64,000 bases of DNA from Rachicladosporium sp. CCFEE 5018 (lineage: Eukaryota > Ascomycota > Dothideomycetes > Cladosporiales > Cladosporiaceae), in NCBI GenBank assembly GCA_002077045.2, contig KZ111140.1:577598-641597 (forward strand). The letters run 5' to 3'. Shown in pieces: positions 53,468-64,000 of this stretch. Position numbers and translations under genes: made by a program. The first letter of the stretch is position 1. Each line of letters opens with the position of its first letter. The notes below the pieces were generated by a model, which was not told where the DNA came from, searched no databases, and worked only from the letters and a program-made list of their open reading frames with translations.

Positions 53468-55163
53468 CGGACATGGGGATTGCTCTTGCGCGTGATCGAA
53501 GTTGGTGAACCGTACGGATCAAGTGGGATGGCAATCGAAACTAGATAGAAGACAAGTCCTGTATGAAGAATGGCGTGGAAGGAAGAGATATGCGCACGAA
53601 ACCATGATCGCGACGCCTACCTGGGCTTATAGCTTCTCGACTGGAAGGCTGAGACTGGACAGTGACTGCGACTGTTCAATCTCCGTAGCTGAACATGACA
53701 GGCGTAAGGCGATGCGCCCCAAGTGAGACTCGCTTCACCCAAATAGTCACATTGACCGATGATACTCATCGAGGCTCACCACTTTGATTGGAGGATCATT
53801 CTCGGGAGCATATTGCTGTGGCATGTTCGTAGGATCATGCCCACAACATATCTTGCCATCAGCACAGCCAGCCGCATCCGGAATGTTTCGATGGAATTAA
53901 GTCCGGACGCCCACACTACACTCGTCCAATCGAGCACGTCGTCAACCGCGACCGAATCATCAAGATGGCGATGCAATCACATGACCAGGTCGGGCCAGAA
54001 GTTCCGTAGCTGTCCGAGCCCAAGTGTATATCGTTCGTCTGCTGCGTGCTGCGGTATGCTGCGTCTTCGCCTTTTCCCTTGCAAAACGCTGGACGAGAAC
54101 CACTTAGACCGATCACAACGCTGGTACTGCTCGATCGTTCCACCCTATGAGGTAGCTTGTGAATGAGCGGATCATATGAACTGCGGCAAAGCCCATTGCT
54201 GGCAAGAGAAGAGTAGTTGGAGAGTCGGATACCAAGGGTACCTGGAGAGGGACTTAGTCGTCTACGTGTGTCCATACGCGGAAGGTATGCCGAGCCGCCC
54301 TGCCCACTACCAACTCATCAACAAAAGAGCAACATCTCTTTCGGCACTGTGTTATGGGACATATTCATGATGATGCACAGTACCTCGACAGTGGAGTACC
54401 AGCGTAATGTAATCTCAGTACGACAGGCCAAACAATGTTGTCTGTTTGGATGAGGAAATGCAGAGCGACATGGGGCATCACTGCCCTTGTGCTCAGCCAA
54501 CGAACTGGAGCAATGCGCGAATAACATACGTTCTCGCCCCCCTTTGAGGTACCACGGAACTAGTCAGCACTGGCAACAATGGTCATTGCAATATGGACTC
54601 CAGTAGTCGAGGCTGGTCAGAGTGTGGCGTCGGTTCGTGCGATGGCCCTGTGCCACGTGGAAAGCCCCAGTCAGCTTCACCACTTCATCTGAAGACATTG
54701 CCTTCCACCACAATCACCATCACGCCCGATGGAAGACCGGCTGGGACTCGCAGACCAATGGCAACCGAGATTCACGTCCGCTTTGCGTGACTGACCATCT
54801 CTGCATCGTACCCGCCGACATTGCCTTTGTCGGCGAACTACAATACTAAGCCTTCGACAAAGACAACCACCACCGCCATCATCACCAGGCACAATACTAA
54901 GGCCTCCAAACTCATCACAATAACCCTCAAGACAGGCCAAGTAATCTCCACTCTCTTTCTGCATCCGTAAGATCACTCCAACCACAACATCTACAAAAGC
55001 AACCTTCATCTTCCAAGGTCTACCAACTTCCTTCCACACCGATATCAACCTCCGCAACTCACAACACACTCGCTAGAGTCAGTCTAACCCAGCCTATACC
55101 CTATCAAAGCCCTCGACTAACATCCCTCCCAGGTCCCCCGACTTCCAAACAAACCAAATCGAA
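53468..55163. other. Intergenic region, copy 2
   Basis: Matches 5980-7676, including the probable 5'-UTR intron signals of the repeat-peptide gene. No gene is seen. Confidence 0.5.
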
Positions 55164-55373
55164 ATGGGTTCCGTACCATACTCCCCCTACGTACTCGCGG
55201 GCTCCGTCCCCTACTCGCCCTGCACTCTCGCGGGCTCAGTCCCCTACAGCCCATGCACGCTCGCCGGCTCCGTCCCCTACAGCCCGTGCACCCTGGCCGG
55301 CTCCGTCCCATACTCTCCCTGCACTCTCGCTGGGAGCGTGCCCTACTCCCCTTGCACTCTCGCCAACAACTAA
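55164..55373 (+). CDS. 69-residue tandem-repeat peptide, copy 2
   Basis: Same six-unit architecture as 7677-7886. Unit 1 reads GSVPYSPYVLA, where copy 1 has Cys (TGC to TAC). The other differences are synonymous. Length and the Asn-Asn end are unchanged, while the flanking non-coding DNA has indels. Confidence 0.75.
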   Translation: MGSVPYSPYVLAGSVPYSPCTLAGSVPYSPCTLAGSVPYSPCTLAGSVPYSPCTLAGSVPYSPCTLANN

Positions 55374-56074
55374 GTGCAGTCTCGACACTGAGACGCTGCG
55401 CTGAAGATGAAGGGGAGCAATCGATTTTGGGACGACTTAAGGCGTTGATTACTATTGCGTTTGCTTCGCGTGCGATGGCCTACGGGTGGTCGTGCGAGTT
55501 CAGTGCGCGGTCTGGCTGAGTGCTGCTGTGGCCTTGGCTGCGGTTATGTGAGAGGCTGGGCTGTGTGCTTGGGTATTCTTCTGATAGTCGCTGTGCTGGG
55601 ACAGGCAGCTGGCTTTGATCTTGGCATCGATATACATTTGTTTATCTACTGTGGTCCCAAGTCGCGTTTCTCACTCTACTATTCACATCTGCTCGAGTAT
55701 CGCTCGTCATCGCTGCGTCGGACGGTGTTACACGACAGAAAAGCGATGGACGCAAGAATGACCACTTGCTTCGCCAGGTTTGTAATAACTACACTCAGAT
55801 GTAGTTCATGCTAAGACAAAGGCCAGTCGTGCTGCATGAAGCTGAAGTCTGCGAGGTACATGGCGCATTTGCGTGATTTATGGCGTGCCTGATCATCATG
55901 CGCAGCCGCTCATTGCGTGCTACATCATATATATAGCACTCTACATCTTTCGTACCTTTAATCCAGTACTTGATGGCTTAGACTCGTATTAGATCACCTC
56001 TTCGTCTGCCGTTTCTCATCCTCATTATGCATCGCTAAATTGCACCATGTTCTCATCGCCGCTCGACCGCTGCA
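55374..56074. other. Intergenic region, copy 2
   Basis: Counterpart of 7887-8587 with substitutions and indels. No gene is seen. Confidence 0.5.
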
Positions 56075-57637
56075 TCAAGCAGAAACACCGATCCATCGTC
56101 TAGGCACGCCCTTCACGCTGCCCGCTTCGTTCTCTGCGCCTCCGTCTTTCCGGGGTGGCAGCCATATCTTCGCCTTGCCCGCCTCCAGTTTGCCCTCGCG
56201 TCGCATGTTCATCTCCAGCACCACAACCCGCAGAAAGTCGCTGTTCTCTCGCGGCTCCCTCTGCCTCACGCCTCGGCCAGCTTCAATTAATGCCACCTCA
56301 TCACCACTGCCAGCTCCTTTGCCAGATGCAAGAGTCTTTCTGCGTCCTCTCGAGCCTTGGGAGTAGCTCTGTAGCTGGATGCCTGGAGCACTGCTGTGAG
56401 TCTCTCGCAAGAACGGCGCATGGAGGGCAAGCTGGAACGGCGTTTCCTGCTCCTCGAAGGTGAGAGGATGGGGATTGAGGTACCGCCTCTGCGCTTGTGT
56501 GGGCGTTCCGCGGATCTCGGGACGGATCTCGGAACTCAGCCTAGGGAAGAGGAAGGGATGGGACCACAGGAGGTCGTCCGGCAGCATACTGTTCCGCCGC
56601 GGAGTATAGTCGGACGACGAAGACGAAGTCAGGGAGCCGATGGACGACATGGCCGCAGCTTTCAGCGCTTGCAAAGACGAAGTCAGGTTCGATTTGAACG
56701 ATGGCTTTGGCTTGGACGGAAGCGCGGGTCGGGTTGTGGGCAGGAAGAGATAGTCCTCCTCTTCGGCTTCGTCCGGAGTACGCTCTGGCGTGACAAGCGG
56801 ATGATCGAGGACGCAGTCTTCGCGCGAGGGCAATGATCGTACGAGCTCTTTGCGGAGGTTTTGGAGTGATCTGCGACTCCGAAGTGATCCTGGGGTAGAC
56901 GGGCTGCCACCCGATCGCACAGAGCGGTCATCACGTTCGAGGGATGGCATGGACTCGCTGGACGTCGAGCGGAGATGTGGATAACTGCGGCTGACTGTTT
57001 GCGGTGTGGCACTGGGTGTGGTCTCCGCGTCGATGTCGTGTGCCGACTCGAGCAGGACGCTGAGACTCGGGCTGGAGCTATAGACTGGACCTAAGCTGAC
57101 GTCGCTCTTCCAGGAGTGCACCAACTCGTCAATTGACATCTTGCGGTCAGTCCGCCGGCGGCGAACCTGATGTTGCTTGGGTGGAGGTATCGCGGTCATG
57201 GCCAGCAGTGCCGCGACAGAAGGACTCAATGCATCTGCGCGGTGTGGTCGACCACTACGTGGTGTTTGCCGCGACACGCTCCACGGCGTCCTGCGTTTGT
57301 GAGCCTGAGGACTCAGACTATCAGACTGCGAGCGTCTGCCGTCCACCACGGGTCTCGGAGCATCTGTACGCAATACATGTCCGCTGCTAGCAGATCGTCC
57401 GCTCACTGCTCGAACGTCTGCCACGGGGACGTTCATCGGTCGAGACGGCACGCGCTCGGCTTCGGTAGGTACTGATCGCGTGACTGTGGTTGTGCGCACC
57501 GGCTCAGGTCGTGTGTGCTCGCTCTTCGCTTTCATGCCGCGATTGACTTTTCTAAAGCCAAACCCGCCAGTCTTCTCATTCTCGAGCACCTCCCTCGGCG
57601 GTGAGGAAGTGTACTTGTACGACCGTGGGACCAGCAT
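56075..57637 (-). CDS. Conserved fungal disordered protein, copy 2
   Basis: Same length as copy 1 from the MLVPRSYKY ATG at 57637. The C-terminal RENSDFLRVVVLEMNMRREG block is unchanged; substitutions fall mainly in the disordered part and at the very C-terminus (GGAENEAGSVKG versus GGVDNESSDVKG). The open frame extends further upstream with an ATG at 57823, but copy 1 does not share it. Confidence 0.75.
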   Translation of the reverse strand: MLVPRSYKYTSSPPREVLENEKTGGFGFRKVNRGMKAKSEHTRPEPVRTTTVTRSVPTEAERVPSRPMNVPVADVRAVSGRSASSGHVLRTDAPRPVVDGRRSQSDSLSPQAHKRRTPWSVSRQTPRSGRPHRADALSPSVAALLAMTAIPPPKQHQVRRRRTDRKMSIDELVHSWKSDVSLGPVYSSSPSLSVLLESAHDIDAETTPSATPQTVSRSYPHLRSTSSESMPSLERDDRSVRSGGSPSTPGSLRSRRSLQNLRKELVRSLPSREDCVLDHPLVTPERTPDEAEEEDYLFLPTTRPALPSKPKPSFKSNLTSSLQALKAAAMSSIGSLTSSSSSDYTPRRNSMLPDDLLWSHPFLFPRLSSEIRPEIRGTPTQAQRRYLNPHPLTFEEQETPFQLALHAPFLRETHSSAPGIQLQSYSQGSRGRRKTLASGKGAGSGDEVALIEAGRGVRQREPRENSDFLRVVVLEMNMRREGKLEAGKAKIWLPPRKDGGAENEAGSVKGVPRRWIGVSA

Positions 57638-59434
57638 TCTTGCTGCATGGGATTGTTGTCGCGCCGACGGGATATATAGTAGCGTGGGCGTAGAGTGGAG
57701 CGCTCCAACGGAGACACCTGACGTTTGGGTTACTGCAGAGGAAGATCCCAGTCCAGGTGAACTAGCACTGCTTCGAGAAGGTCGCGAGTGTGCTGCTGTC
57801 GCGCAGCCGGTGCCGGAGTGCACTTGAGCACCAGTGAATGGCTACGTTCGTATGTTTGATCAAGTGATGTCCGCACTCCAGAATCGCTTGTGCGTCGACG
57901 TCCACTCTTTGTGATATGAGATTCTCGTATTACTCGACCTCTCCGGACTAAGGCCGTTCCTCTGCCGTAAAGTGCTCGTTGTGTGTGACGCTGATTAGCA
58001 CACCGCAATGTTGCTAGTCGTCGGCCCGCGTTCTGATCTCGTAAGTAGTGCCGTAAGGCCATACGCTAGGCAGGCGTCGCGTGCAGGCCCTGATCGTGTG
58101 TGGCCAAAGTGCCGAATAGTGGTGTCGTCCGTGAGGTAGGCATACACAATCTGCGAGAGACAACAGAGGAGAGGAGGAGTCAGCAGTGCAAGCACCCTCA
58201 TGCGCGAGCGTTGAGGTTGTCATTGCGATAACGCAGGCAGACAGCAGTACATGCAGTCGGAGCGCTAGCCGTACTCCGCCGCACAATAGGGCGAAGTCTA
58301 TCCGGCCTCATCGGGGTCTTGAATGCGTGGGGGACAGCAAGAGAGTCATGGCGGATGGTCCGATTGCCTTCGAGTCACCCTGTGGTCAGCCCACGACCGT
58401 TGGCGATAAGCCCTGCGCCATTCTGTCGCGTGCACGGGGCGGGCACGTGTGGCTTCTGGTTGCGCCATCTCCAATCGTTGGGTGTTCTCCGGTCGTCGTC
58501 TCTGGCTCCGGGCATTGTAAAGATCCTCATAGCGAATCGTCATCAATTGTCGGGCATCTTCACTGATGTAACCTTGTTCGGTTCGCAACACCGCTCCTCG
58601 TCGCGATGTCAGGAACCACCTTCCGCATCAAGTAATCCCACATGCATGAATCACTCTATCGTCGGACTGCGGACCGCGCCTGCAGCCTTCGAGAAGCCTA
58701 CCGTGGGCTCGGGTTTCATTGGTGGGGGAACGAGATGCCCGACGGCGAAGTCCTACATGTACATTGACTCGGTCGCGTCGGTAGAACCACGTACCAATCA
58801 TCCTCAGTGTTTACATACTCGGGATTCATGCACACTCGTCAGCACGATAGTGGTAGTGTGCATACTCCTGTCATACGCGGAAAGCATCGTCACAAGGAAG
58901 CACTGATCAAGCCGGTCCAAGTGCTTCCTCGAACAACTGTTTCCTGCTGCTGATGGACTGGACGAAGTCCTGGCGCGGCACGCGCTTGAGGACAGAGATG
59001 GACCACTCGAGAAGTCTGCGCGTTCGACACTGCTAGCGAGACTGCAATGCGAGAACCACTTGTTGCTGACGCTGTCTAGGAGAACTCCTAGAGGAGGAAC
59101 ATTTCCCGCCGACAGCGTAGGTAGATCTGCACTATCGCGGCGCTGCGTATATCAGCATTGTCCTGTGCCTTGAGTCGCTGAGCGCTCCGCTTCTGTTGTC
59201 CACTCCTTGTGTGATTGTCGACTGCACCGCGGAAGCGAAGGATGGCTGATATTTCACTGGAGCGATCGACGCAGGCAGGGTGCTGCCTCCCTCTGGCCCG
59301 TTGCAATGAGCAATGCACTCTCGCAGCTGAGAGGATAGATGATGGAAATCGACGGGACATCTTCTGAGCTGTCACACGGGTATAGTCTATCAATTTATGC
59401 TGTATCGTTCGCACTGCTGCGTAGCCAGATCTCA
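57638..59434. other. Intergenic region, copy 2
   Basis: Counterpart of 10151-11738 but about 210 nt longer. The extra, non-matching sequence lies at about 58930-59390. No gene is seen. Confidence 0.5.
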
Positions 59435-60283
59435 TCACCACAGCGATAGGGCCAGATAAATCCCCACGATCGCCGCACCAAGCCACCCAACCCCTTGCAA
59501 CCAATTCCGCTTCACCTCTGCTCTTTCCCTCACTTCCTCATCTAGCGCAGTCACAATATCGACACACAGCCTGAACAGCTCGTCCGCTGCCTCAACAGCC
59601 TCTCGCCGTTCGTCTTCCGAGAGCAACGCGTCACCTTCAGTCAGCCGCGTCTTGAACTCTGCCTTGATGTCTTCTCCGTCGCTTTTCCCGTCAAAAGACA
59701 AGAAGGTGTATCCAGGCCGTGACAAGTCCGAGAAAGATCCCATCGAAGCGAAGCTCTTCGGTGACGGCCAAAAGCCCGGGCCAGCTCTCGAAAGCTCTTT
59801 ACGGATATGTCGACCTCCAGAGAAAATAGCCATGTACATGACCCACATGTACGCGATCAACACGTATGGTTTGTGTCGTAAGCAGTTATTGATATTGTCG
59901 CTGATAGCTCCAAGCGCGACCTGCGTGCGCGCAGGCGGAACTTTGGCACCCAAGCTCCGCAAGTCGTTCTGGAGACGCGAATTTCGAGCCAGCCCGTGAG
60001 TCCGCAGTGTCATGAGCCAACGAACGACTGCACGCGAGTGGTCTCTTCGCTCGAGCGGATGTTCTTGAGCGAGTTCATCGAGCGCCTCTTCGATGTCGAT
60101 GTAGATCCGAGCAAAGACTGAGAGACCTAGGGCGTAGAGGGAAGTATCTTTCGCACATTGTGGCAGCGCGAGAGGAATTCGCGCAGTGATCAATTTGTTG
60201 AGCTCGGCGTGTATGACGCGAGTGGATGTATTGATCTCTGTCGATATAGATGGTTTTGGCGCAGGCTCGCGGATGTCTCCCAT
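59435..60283 (-). CDS. Heme-oxygenase-like protein, copy 2
   Basis: 282 residues. The frame opens at the MGDIRE codon, which supports that start in both copies. His25 (VIHAELNKL) and the SGGRHIRKEL segment are kept. Substitutions are spread through the helices, and the tail ends YLALSLW, one residue shorter than copy 1. Confidence 0.7.
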   Translation of the reverse strand: MGDIREPAPKPSISTEINTSTRVIHAELNKLITARIPLALPQCAKDTSLYALGLSVFARIYIDIEEALDELAQEHPLERRDHSRAVVRWLMTLRTHGLARNSRLQNDLRSLGAKVPPARTQVALGAISDNINNCLRHKPYVLIAYMWVMYMAIFSGGRHIRKELSRAGPGFWPSPKSFASMGSFSDLSRPGYTFLSFDGKSDGEDIKAEFKTRLTEGDALLSEDERREAVEAADELFRLCVDIVTALDEEVRERAEVKRNWLQGVGWLGAAIVGIYLALSLW

Positions 60284-61025
60284 GGTGGCTATTGTAGTGC
60301 AGTGGCAATGACCGGCAGAGGTTGCGCCTTTGCAGACTGCTATATGTTCGATCCGTACAAGGCCTCTCCGCCAGCAACCAGATAGGACGTGCCAAATATT
60401 TGCAGCTTGCTATCCCAAACGCAATGAATGAGTGTGTATGCTTTGCAAACGACTAGTCCAGAGAAAATGATGATGGGTGGTCTGCAGATCAGGCGATCAT
60501 ATCCAGAGGTCCAAACGTGTACACCTGATCAAGGCGGCAGGTCACAGTGTCGCCAGCGAGATCGACACAAGCCATCGTGTGGTCCATCTAGGTGCCTACA
60601 GAGTCCTTCAATGATCATTTCCGCCTGGCGAGGATAGCAGAGTCCTGCAAAATGCAAGGCATCATGAAAATCAAGGTTCAACAGTCTCGGATCGGATGTT
60701 GAAAGTAAGCTCGCGGGACGGGTGAAGCCGCCTCTCCGGCATAGCAACCGTTTGACAACAAACTGCGATGGATATCACAAAGGTCTGGCCAACAAAAGTC
60801 TATATGTCATTGGTCTAAAGAACGCCGTCGCACTCATTAGGCCTTCCAAGTCGCTTCTTTTCCCAGTGTTGAGGCTTTCGTGGAGCGATCTGGTCGACAG
60901 GGTGAACTCAACGCGACCTCACGCTACCACAACACAGCCTCCAATCGTACATTCCTCGAGATCTGCACCCCACTTCATGACCCAGACACCCAGTCGCACG
61001 CGCTGCCGGCAGCACTGAAGACGCA
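60284..61025. other. Intergenic region, copy 2
   Basis: Shared promoter of the heme-oxygenase-like and ASE1 genes, as at 12591-13339, with a small deletion near 60666. Confidence 0.5.
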
Positions 61026-63463
61026 ATGGATACGAGCTACCTGTCGCAGCAGGTCACGACGATCATAGAGCGATTGCATGGCTTCTTTGACGAGATTGGC
61101 GTGCCCAGTCATGAGCGGGATTCTCGAGAGTCGGAGGTGAGCCTGGGCGCATAGCACTGTTCGAAATGCAGTACTGACAATTCGAACAGCTCTTCTCAGC
61201 CCTCTCCGAAACCCTCCACAACCAACTCAATCTCGTCGCGAAGGAGAAGCACGATCTTACCGAGGAAGCGCGACGCCTTATCAAGCTGATCCGCCAGCTA
61301 GAGCGCTCGATAGACAATGCGAAGCCCGAGGACGACTACAGCGCGGAGGAGAGCGTCACCTACCCTTTGTTGACATGCATACAAGCGCTGAAGGAGAAGC
61401 ACCACACAGTCGCCAAGCTCCATCGCGAGCGATACGAGCAAGTCAAGAAGCTCGTTGAAGCACTGGAGTCGTATGCTTCACATCTGGAGCCATCGTTCGT
61501 GCGCATCAAGCTTCCTCCCACAGATCCCAACGCGAAGCTTCCGCCGACTTTCGATCTGAGCCCAACTTATGTCGCTTCACTCGATACGGAGTTCACGCGA
61601 GTATATGAGGAGTACAACAAGCGACTTCTGCAGGTACAGCAAACAGCCGAGGAGATCGTCAACTTATGGTCAGAGCTTGGTACACCACAGGCGCAGATTG
61701 ACAGTCATATTGTGCAGTGCTCACGTGAGGCACCCGAGCAGCTTGGTCTGCACCAGGAGGATGTGAAGAAGCTAACAGCTAAGCGCGAGAAGCTAATCGC
61801 GGAGAGAGCACAGCGGGAGAAGAAGCTGAAGGAGTTGAGAGTAGCTGTAGAGGGACTGTGGGATCGATTGAGCGTCGATGATGCAGAGCGCAGACAATTT
61901 CTTGCTGCGAATCGGGGATGTGGCATCAGGCAGATCAATGAGTTCGAGGACGAGCTATCACGACTGAACAAGTTGAAGAGGCAAAATCTGCACTTGTTCG
62001 TGGAGGATGCGCGTTTCAGACTGCAAGAGCTATGGGACAGTCTGTTCTACTCAGAGGAGGAGATGCTGGAATTCGCGCCTGCATTCAGTGATGTGTACTC
62101 TGACGCGCTGCTGTCTGCGCATGAGCAGGAAATCGGGCGATTGGAGGCACTCAAGGAGCAGCGCGCACCAATCATCGCTGCCGTCGATCGCCACAGAAGC
62201 TTGATCAAGGACCGTGAGGACCTGGAGAAAAGCAGTCAGGACGCATCGAGACTCATGGCGAAGGGCCAGAAGGGCGAGCGACGAGACCCTGGCAAGCTTC
62301 TGCGCGAGGAGAAGATGCGCAAGCGTATTACGAAGGACCTGCCGAAGGTGGAAGCCGAGCTGCGCAGGACGCTTGAGGCTTGGGAGGACGAGTACGGGCG
62401 GCCGTTCTGTGTGCACGGCCAGCGATATCTGGACGAGCTTGAGGCCGCTTCAGCAAAGGCGCCACCACCCAGAAGCAAGACGCCCAATGCTCTTGCACCA
62501 CCTCGCGAAGCACCCAAAAGTGCAGGCCGACCACAGCCACAATCGCAATCTCGAGCAGGCACTATGTGCGGCCCACCGCCTTCACGCAGTAAGACGCCCA
62601 CGGCGAGCTTGACCCGCAACCCGCTCTCCGCGTCCGTCATGTCGACTTCAATGATGACAGCCTCGGTCTCTTCGCACAGCAGTACCCTATCAAAGCCAAT
62701 GTCGCCCTCCAAGATCGGTCACCCAGGCAGTCGCCTTCCCATGAGCAACCTTCGAGACGGTAACAATTCTCCAGAACGCAAGCTCCGGCCCACACACCCT
62801 TCACACAAATCCGAGGACCTTGGCTCGACTCTTCGCGGCCGCATGGGACCGCCAGCCCGTGCTCCACCGCCAAAGATGAAAGATCTCTTCAACCCTCCCA
62901 CGCCCTCCACCACCTACTACACCAACCCCGAAGACGACGAGAACGCTCAACGCAGCGCTAGTGTGATCCGGCATCGCTCGCCTGAGGACCCCTACGACGA
63001 GGCCGGCCGCTACAGGAGCCATCCACCCAGCTACGCGTCTCCAAATAACTCGCACACCTCGATGCCGCCTCCCCCTCGACCCACATACCCCCGCGCTCCA
63101 CAAAGCCAAGACTCCCACTATGCTCCCTCCGCCGCCTCCTCGCGCCCCATGAGCGTTGCATCAGGCCACTCCTACCCTCTCGCACCGCCTAGTAGGCAGA
63201 CGTCCAACACATCATCAATGATGACGGGTTCTCAAGCAAGTGGGAGCGAGAACTGGGAGAGCTACACGGATGCTTCTGATACGGAAGATTACCAGGGGAG
63301 TGACATTGGGGCTGGGAGACCTATCTTTGTGGGTGGTAGCGGGACGCTGAAGAGGGGTGTGCCGAGTCCGGTGAGCAGGGGCGGGGATAAGAGGGTTAGG
63401 GATGGGGAGGATGGGGGTGGGAGTGGGGGCTGGAGGGATGAGGAGCTTTGGGAGGTGTATTGA
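61026..63463 (+). CDS. ASE1: Ase1/PRC1/MAP65, copy 2
   Basis: Exons 61026-61136 and 61190-63463; the intron (GTGAGC donor, CTGAC branch site, AACAG acceptor) is 53 nt, 2 nt longer than in copy 1. 794 residues. The central microtubule-binding region is unchanged. Differences include L-to-F in PSFVRIKLPP, EV-to-QI in the first coiled coil, and several changes in the Ser/Pro tail; the C-terminus reads ELWEVY instead of ELGEVY. Confidence 0.92.
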
Positions 63464-63948
63464 TCGCACTTTCTATGAGGCAGTCCTGTGTCGATTGGGA
63501 TGAGGAGGCGCATTGGGATTAGGAAAGGTCGTGATTTCCGGTTGGATGGGCTTTGGCGTTGTTCTGGGAGGAAAGGCGTCACGCGAGTATAAGGCATCCG
63601 GCATCTGTTACTTGCTGCAATTAGGGGAAGAGGATGCATGCCGGGCGATGGCAACGAAAGCTTGTATTGTACACTAGCTAGACTTCGTAACGAGATCGAA
63701 GCTTACTTTCACCCTTCCATGTGCACCCATTCGATCCCAGCGATCTGTGGCACTGCACCACAGCTCCGTTCAATCTCGTACAACCGTTAACGGCTCCAGT
63801 GAATACCGCTGGCCTCGATGAAAGATCTGTTCCGATCTGTAGCAGATTCAAAGAGTCGATATGCTGTCGCAGTAGTCCAGGTCCACGACCGTTATATTGG
63901 ATGTTAACGCTGGACAGATTCCTGCCGCGCGAGCTCGACCATCATCGC
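63464..63948. other. Intergenic region after ASE1, copy 2
   Basis: Counterpart of 15776-16258. No gene is seen. Confidence 0.5.
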
Positions 63949-64000
63949 ATGCCTCCGCACTCCCAACGCCCAGACTTTGCCACGCGCGACGACTACTCAT
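63949..64000 (+). CDS. Small hypothetical protein, copy 2, cut by window end
   Basis: The first 17 codons of the 104-residue frame seen at 16259 are identical in DNA. The rest lies outside the window. Confidence 0.35.
   Translation, partial: MPPHSQRPDFATRDDYS

Larger units (their letters stand above)
47586..64000 (+). repeat. Second copy of positions 1 to about 16.3 kb
   Basis: Gene order and orientation are the same as in copy 1. No difference is seen through the first 3870 nt; the first is G3871 to A51456. After about 4.8 kb there are frequent substitutions and indels, including a 96-nt deletion and a region near 58.9-59.4 kb that does not align by eye. The copy is cut by the window end. 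Confidence 0.97.

Noticed and set aside
47586..64000. The second copy as an independent paralogous cluster elsewhere in the genome
   Set aside because: Identical start base, an identical 3.87-kb stretch and the same order make a haplotype/assembly or very recent duplication origin more likely.

Overview
The window looks like nuclear DNA of a filamentous ascomycete, most likely a Dothideomycete; the black-yeast-like Teratosphaeriaceae are a guess. The evidence is short GT..AG introns of about 50-60 nt with CTGAC/CTAAC branch points, genes on both strands without operons, and typical ascomycete proteins (Tfc3, Ase1, bystin/Enp1, Bre2/Ash2, Dcn1, an Mpv17-type protein, a GABA/choline-type permease). 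No tRNA, rRNA, CRISPR array or intact transposon was recognised.

The window consists of two contigs joined by exactly 100 Ns (47486-47585). Both contigs begin at the same base: position 1 and position 47586 start the same sequence. Contig 2 (47586-64000) is a second copy of positions 1 to about 16.3 kb. The copies show no difference until position 3871, differ at scattered sites to about 4.8 kb, then diverge clearly, with indels. Two haplotypes or homeologs placed end to end by the assembler, or a real segmental duplication, could both produce this.

Layout of copy 1: a 5'-truncated TFIIIC subunit Tfc3 (+); a multi-pass membrane protein (-); a 69-residue peptide made of six 11-residue repeats (+); a conserved disordered protein (-); a heme-oxygenase-like protein (-); and the microtubule bundler Ase1 (+). 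A small hypothetical gene follows. The rest of contig 1 carries a NOPCHAP1-like snoRNP chaperone (-), bystin/Enp1 (-) and COMPASS subunit Bre2/Ash2 (+). Then comes an accessory block at about 22.3-31.8 kb, followed by Dcn1 (-), a hypothetical protein (-), an APC permease (+), a SprT/BTB-like protein with an altered catalytic motif (-), an Mpv17/PMP22 protein (-), a Cys-containing hypothetical (+) and a small secreted protein (+) near the gap.

The accessory block is the most unusual part. Two head-to-head gene pairs lie in tandem. In each, a minus-strand gene A encodes a short N-terminal Cys/His zinc-binding motif, a long Ser/Thr-rich linker and ankyrin-like repeats. The plus-strand gene B encodes a small protein ending in a basic stretch and a conserved hydrophobic helix. 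A 20-nt identical element inside a roughly 65-nt similar stretch sits 375-395 nt after each B gene. A1 has one repeat module and A2 has three. I recognise no known system and its function is unknown.

The housekeeping genes serve separate processes (Pol III transcription, ribosome and snoRNP assembly, histone H3K4 methylation, cullin neddylation, cytokinesis) and show no sign of acting as a cluster.
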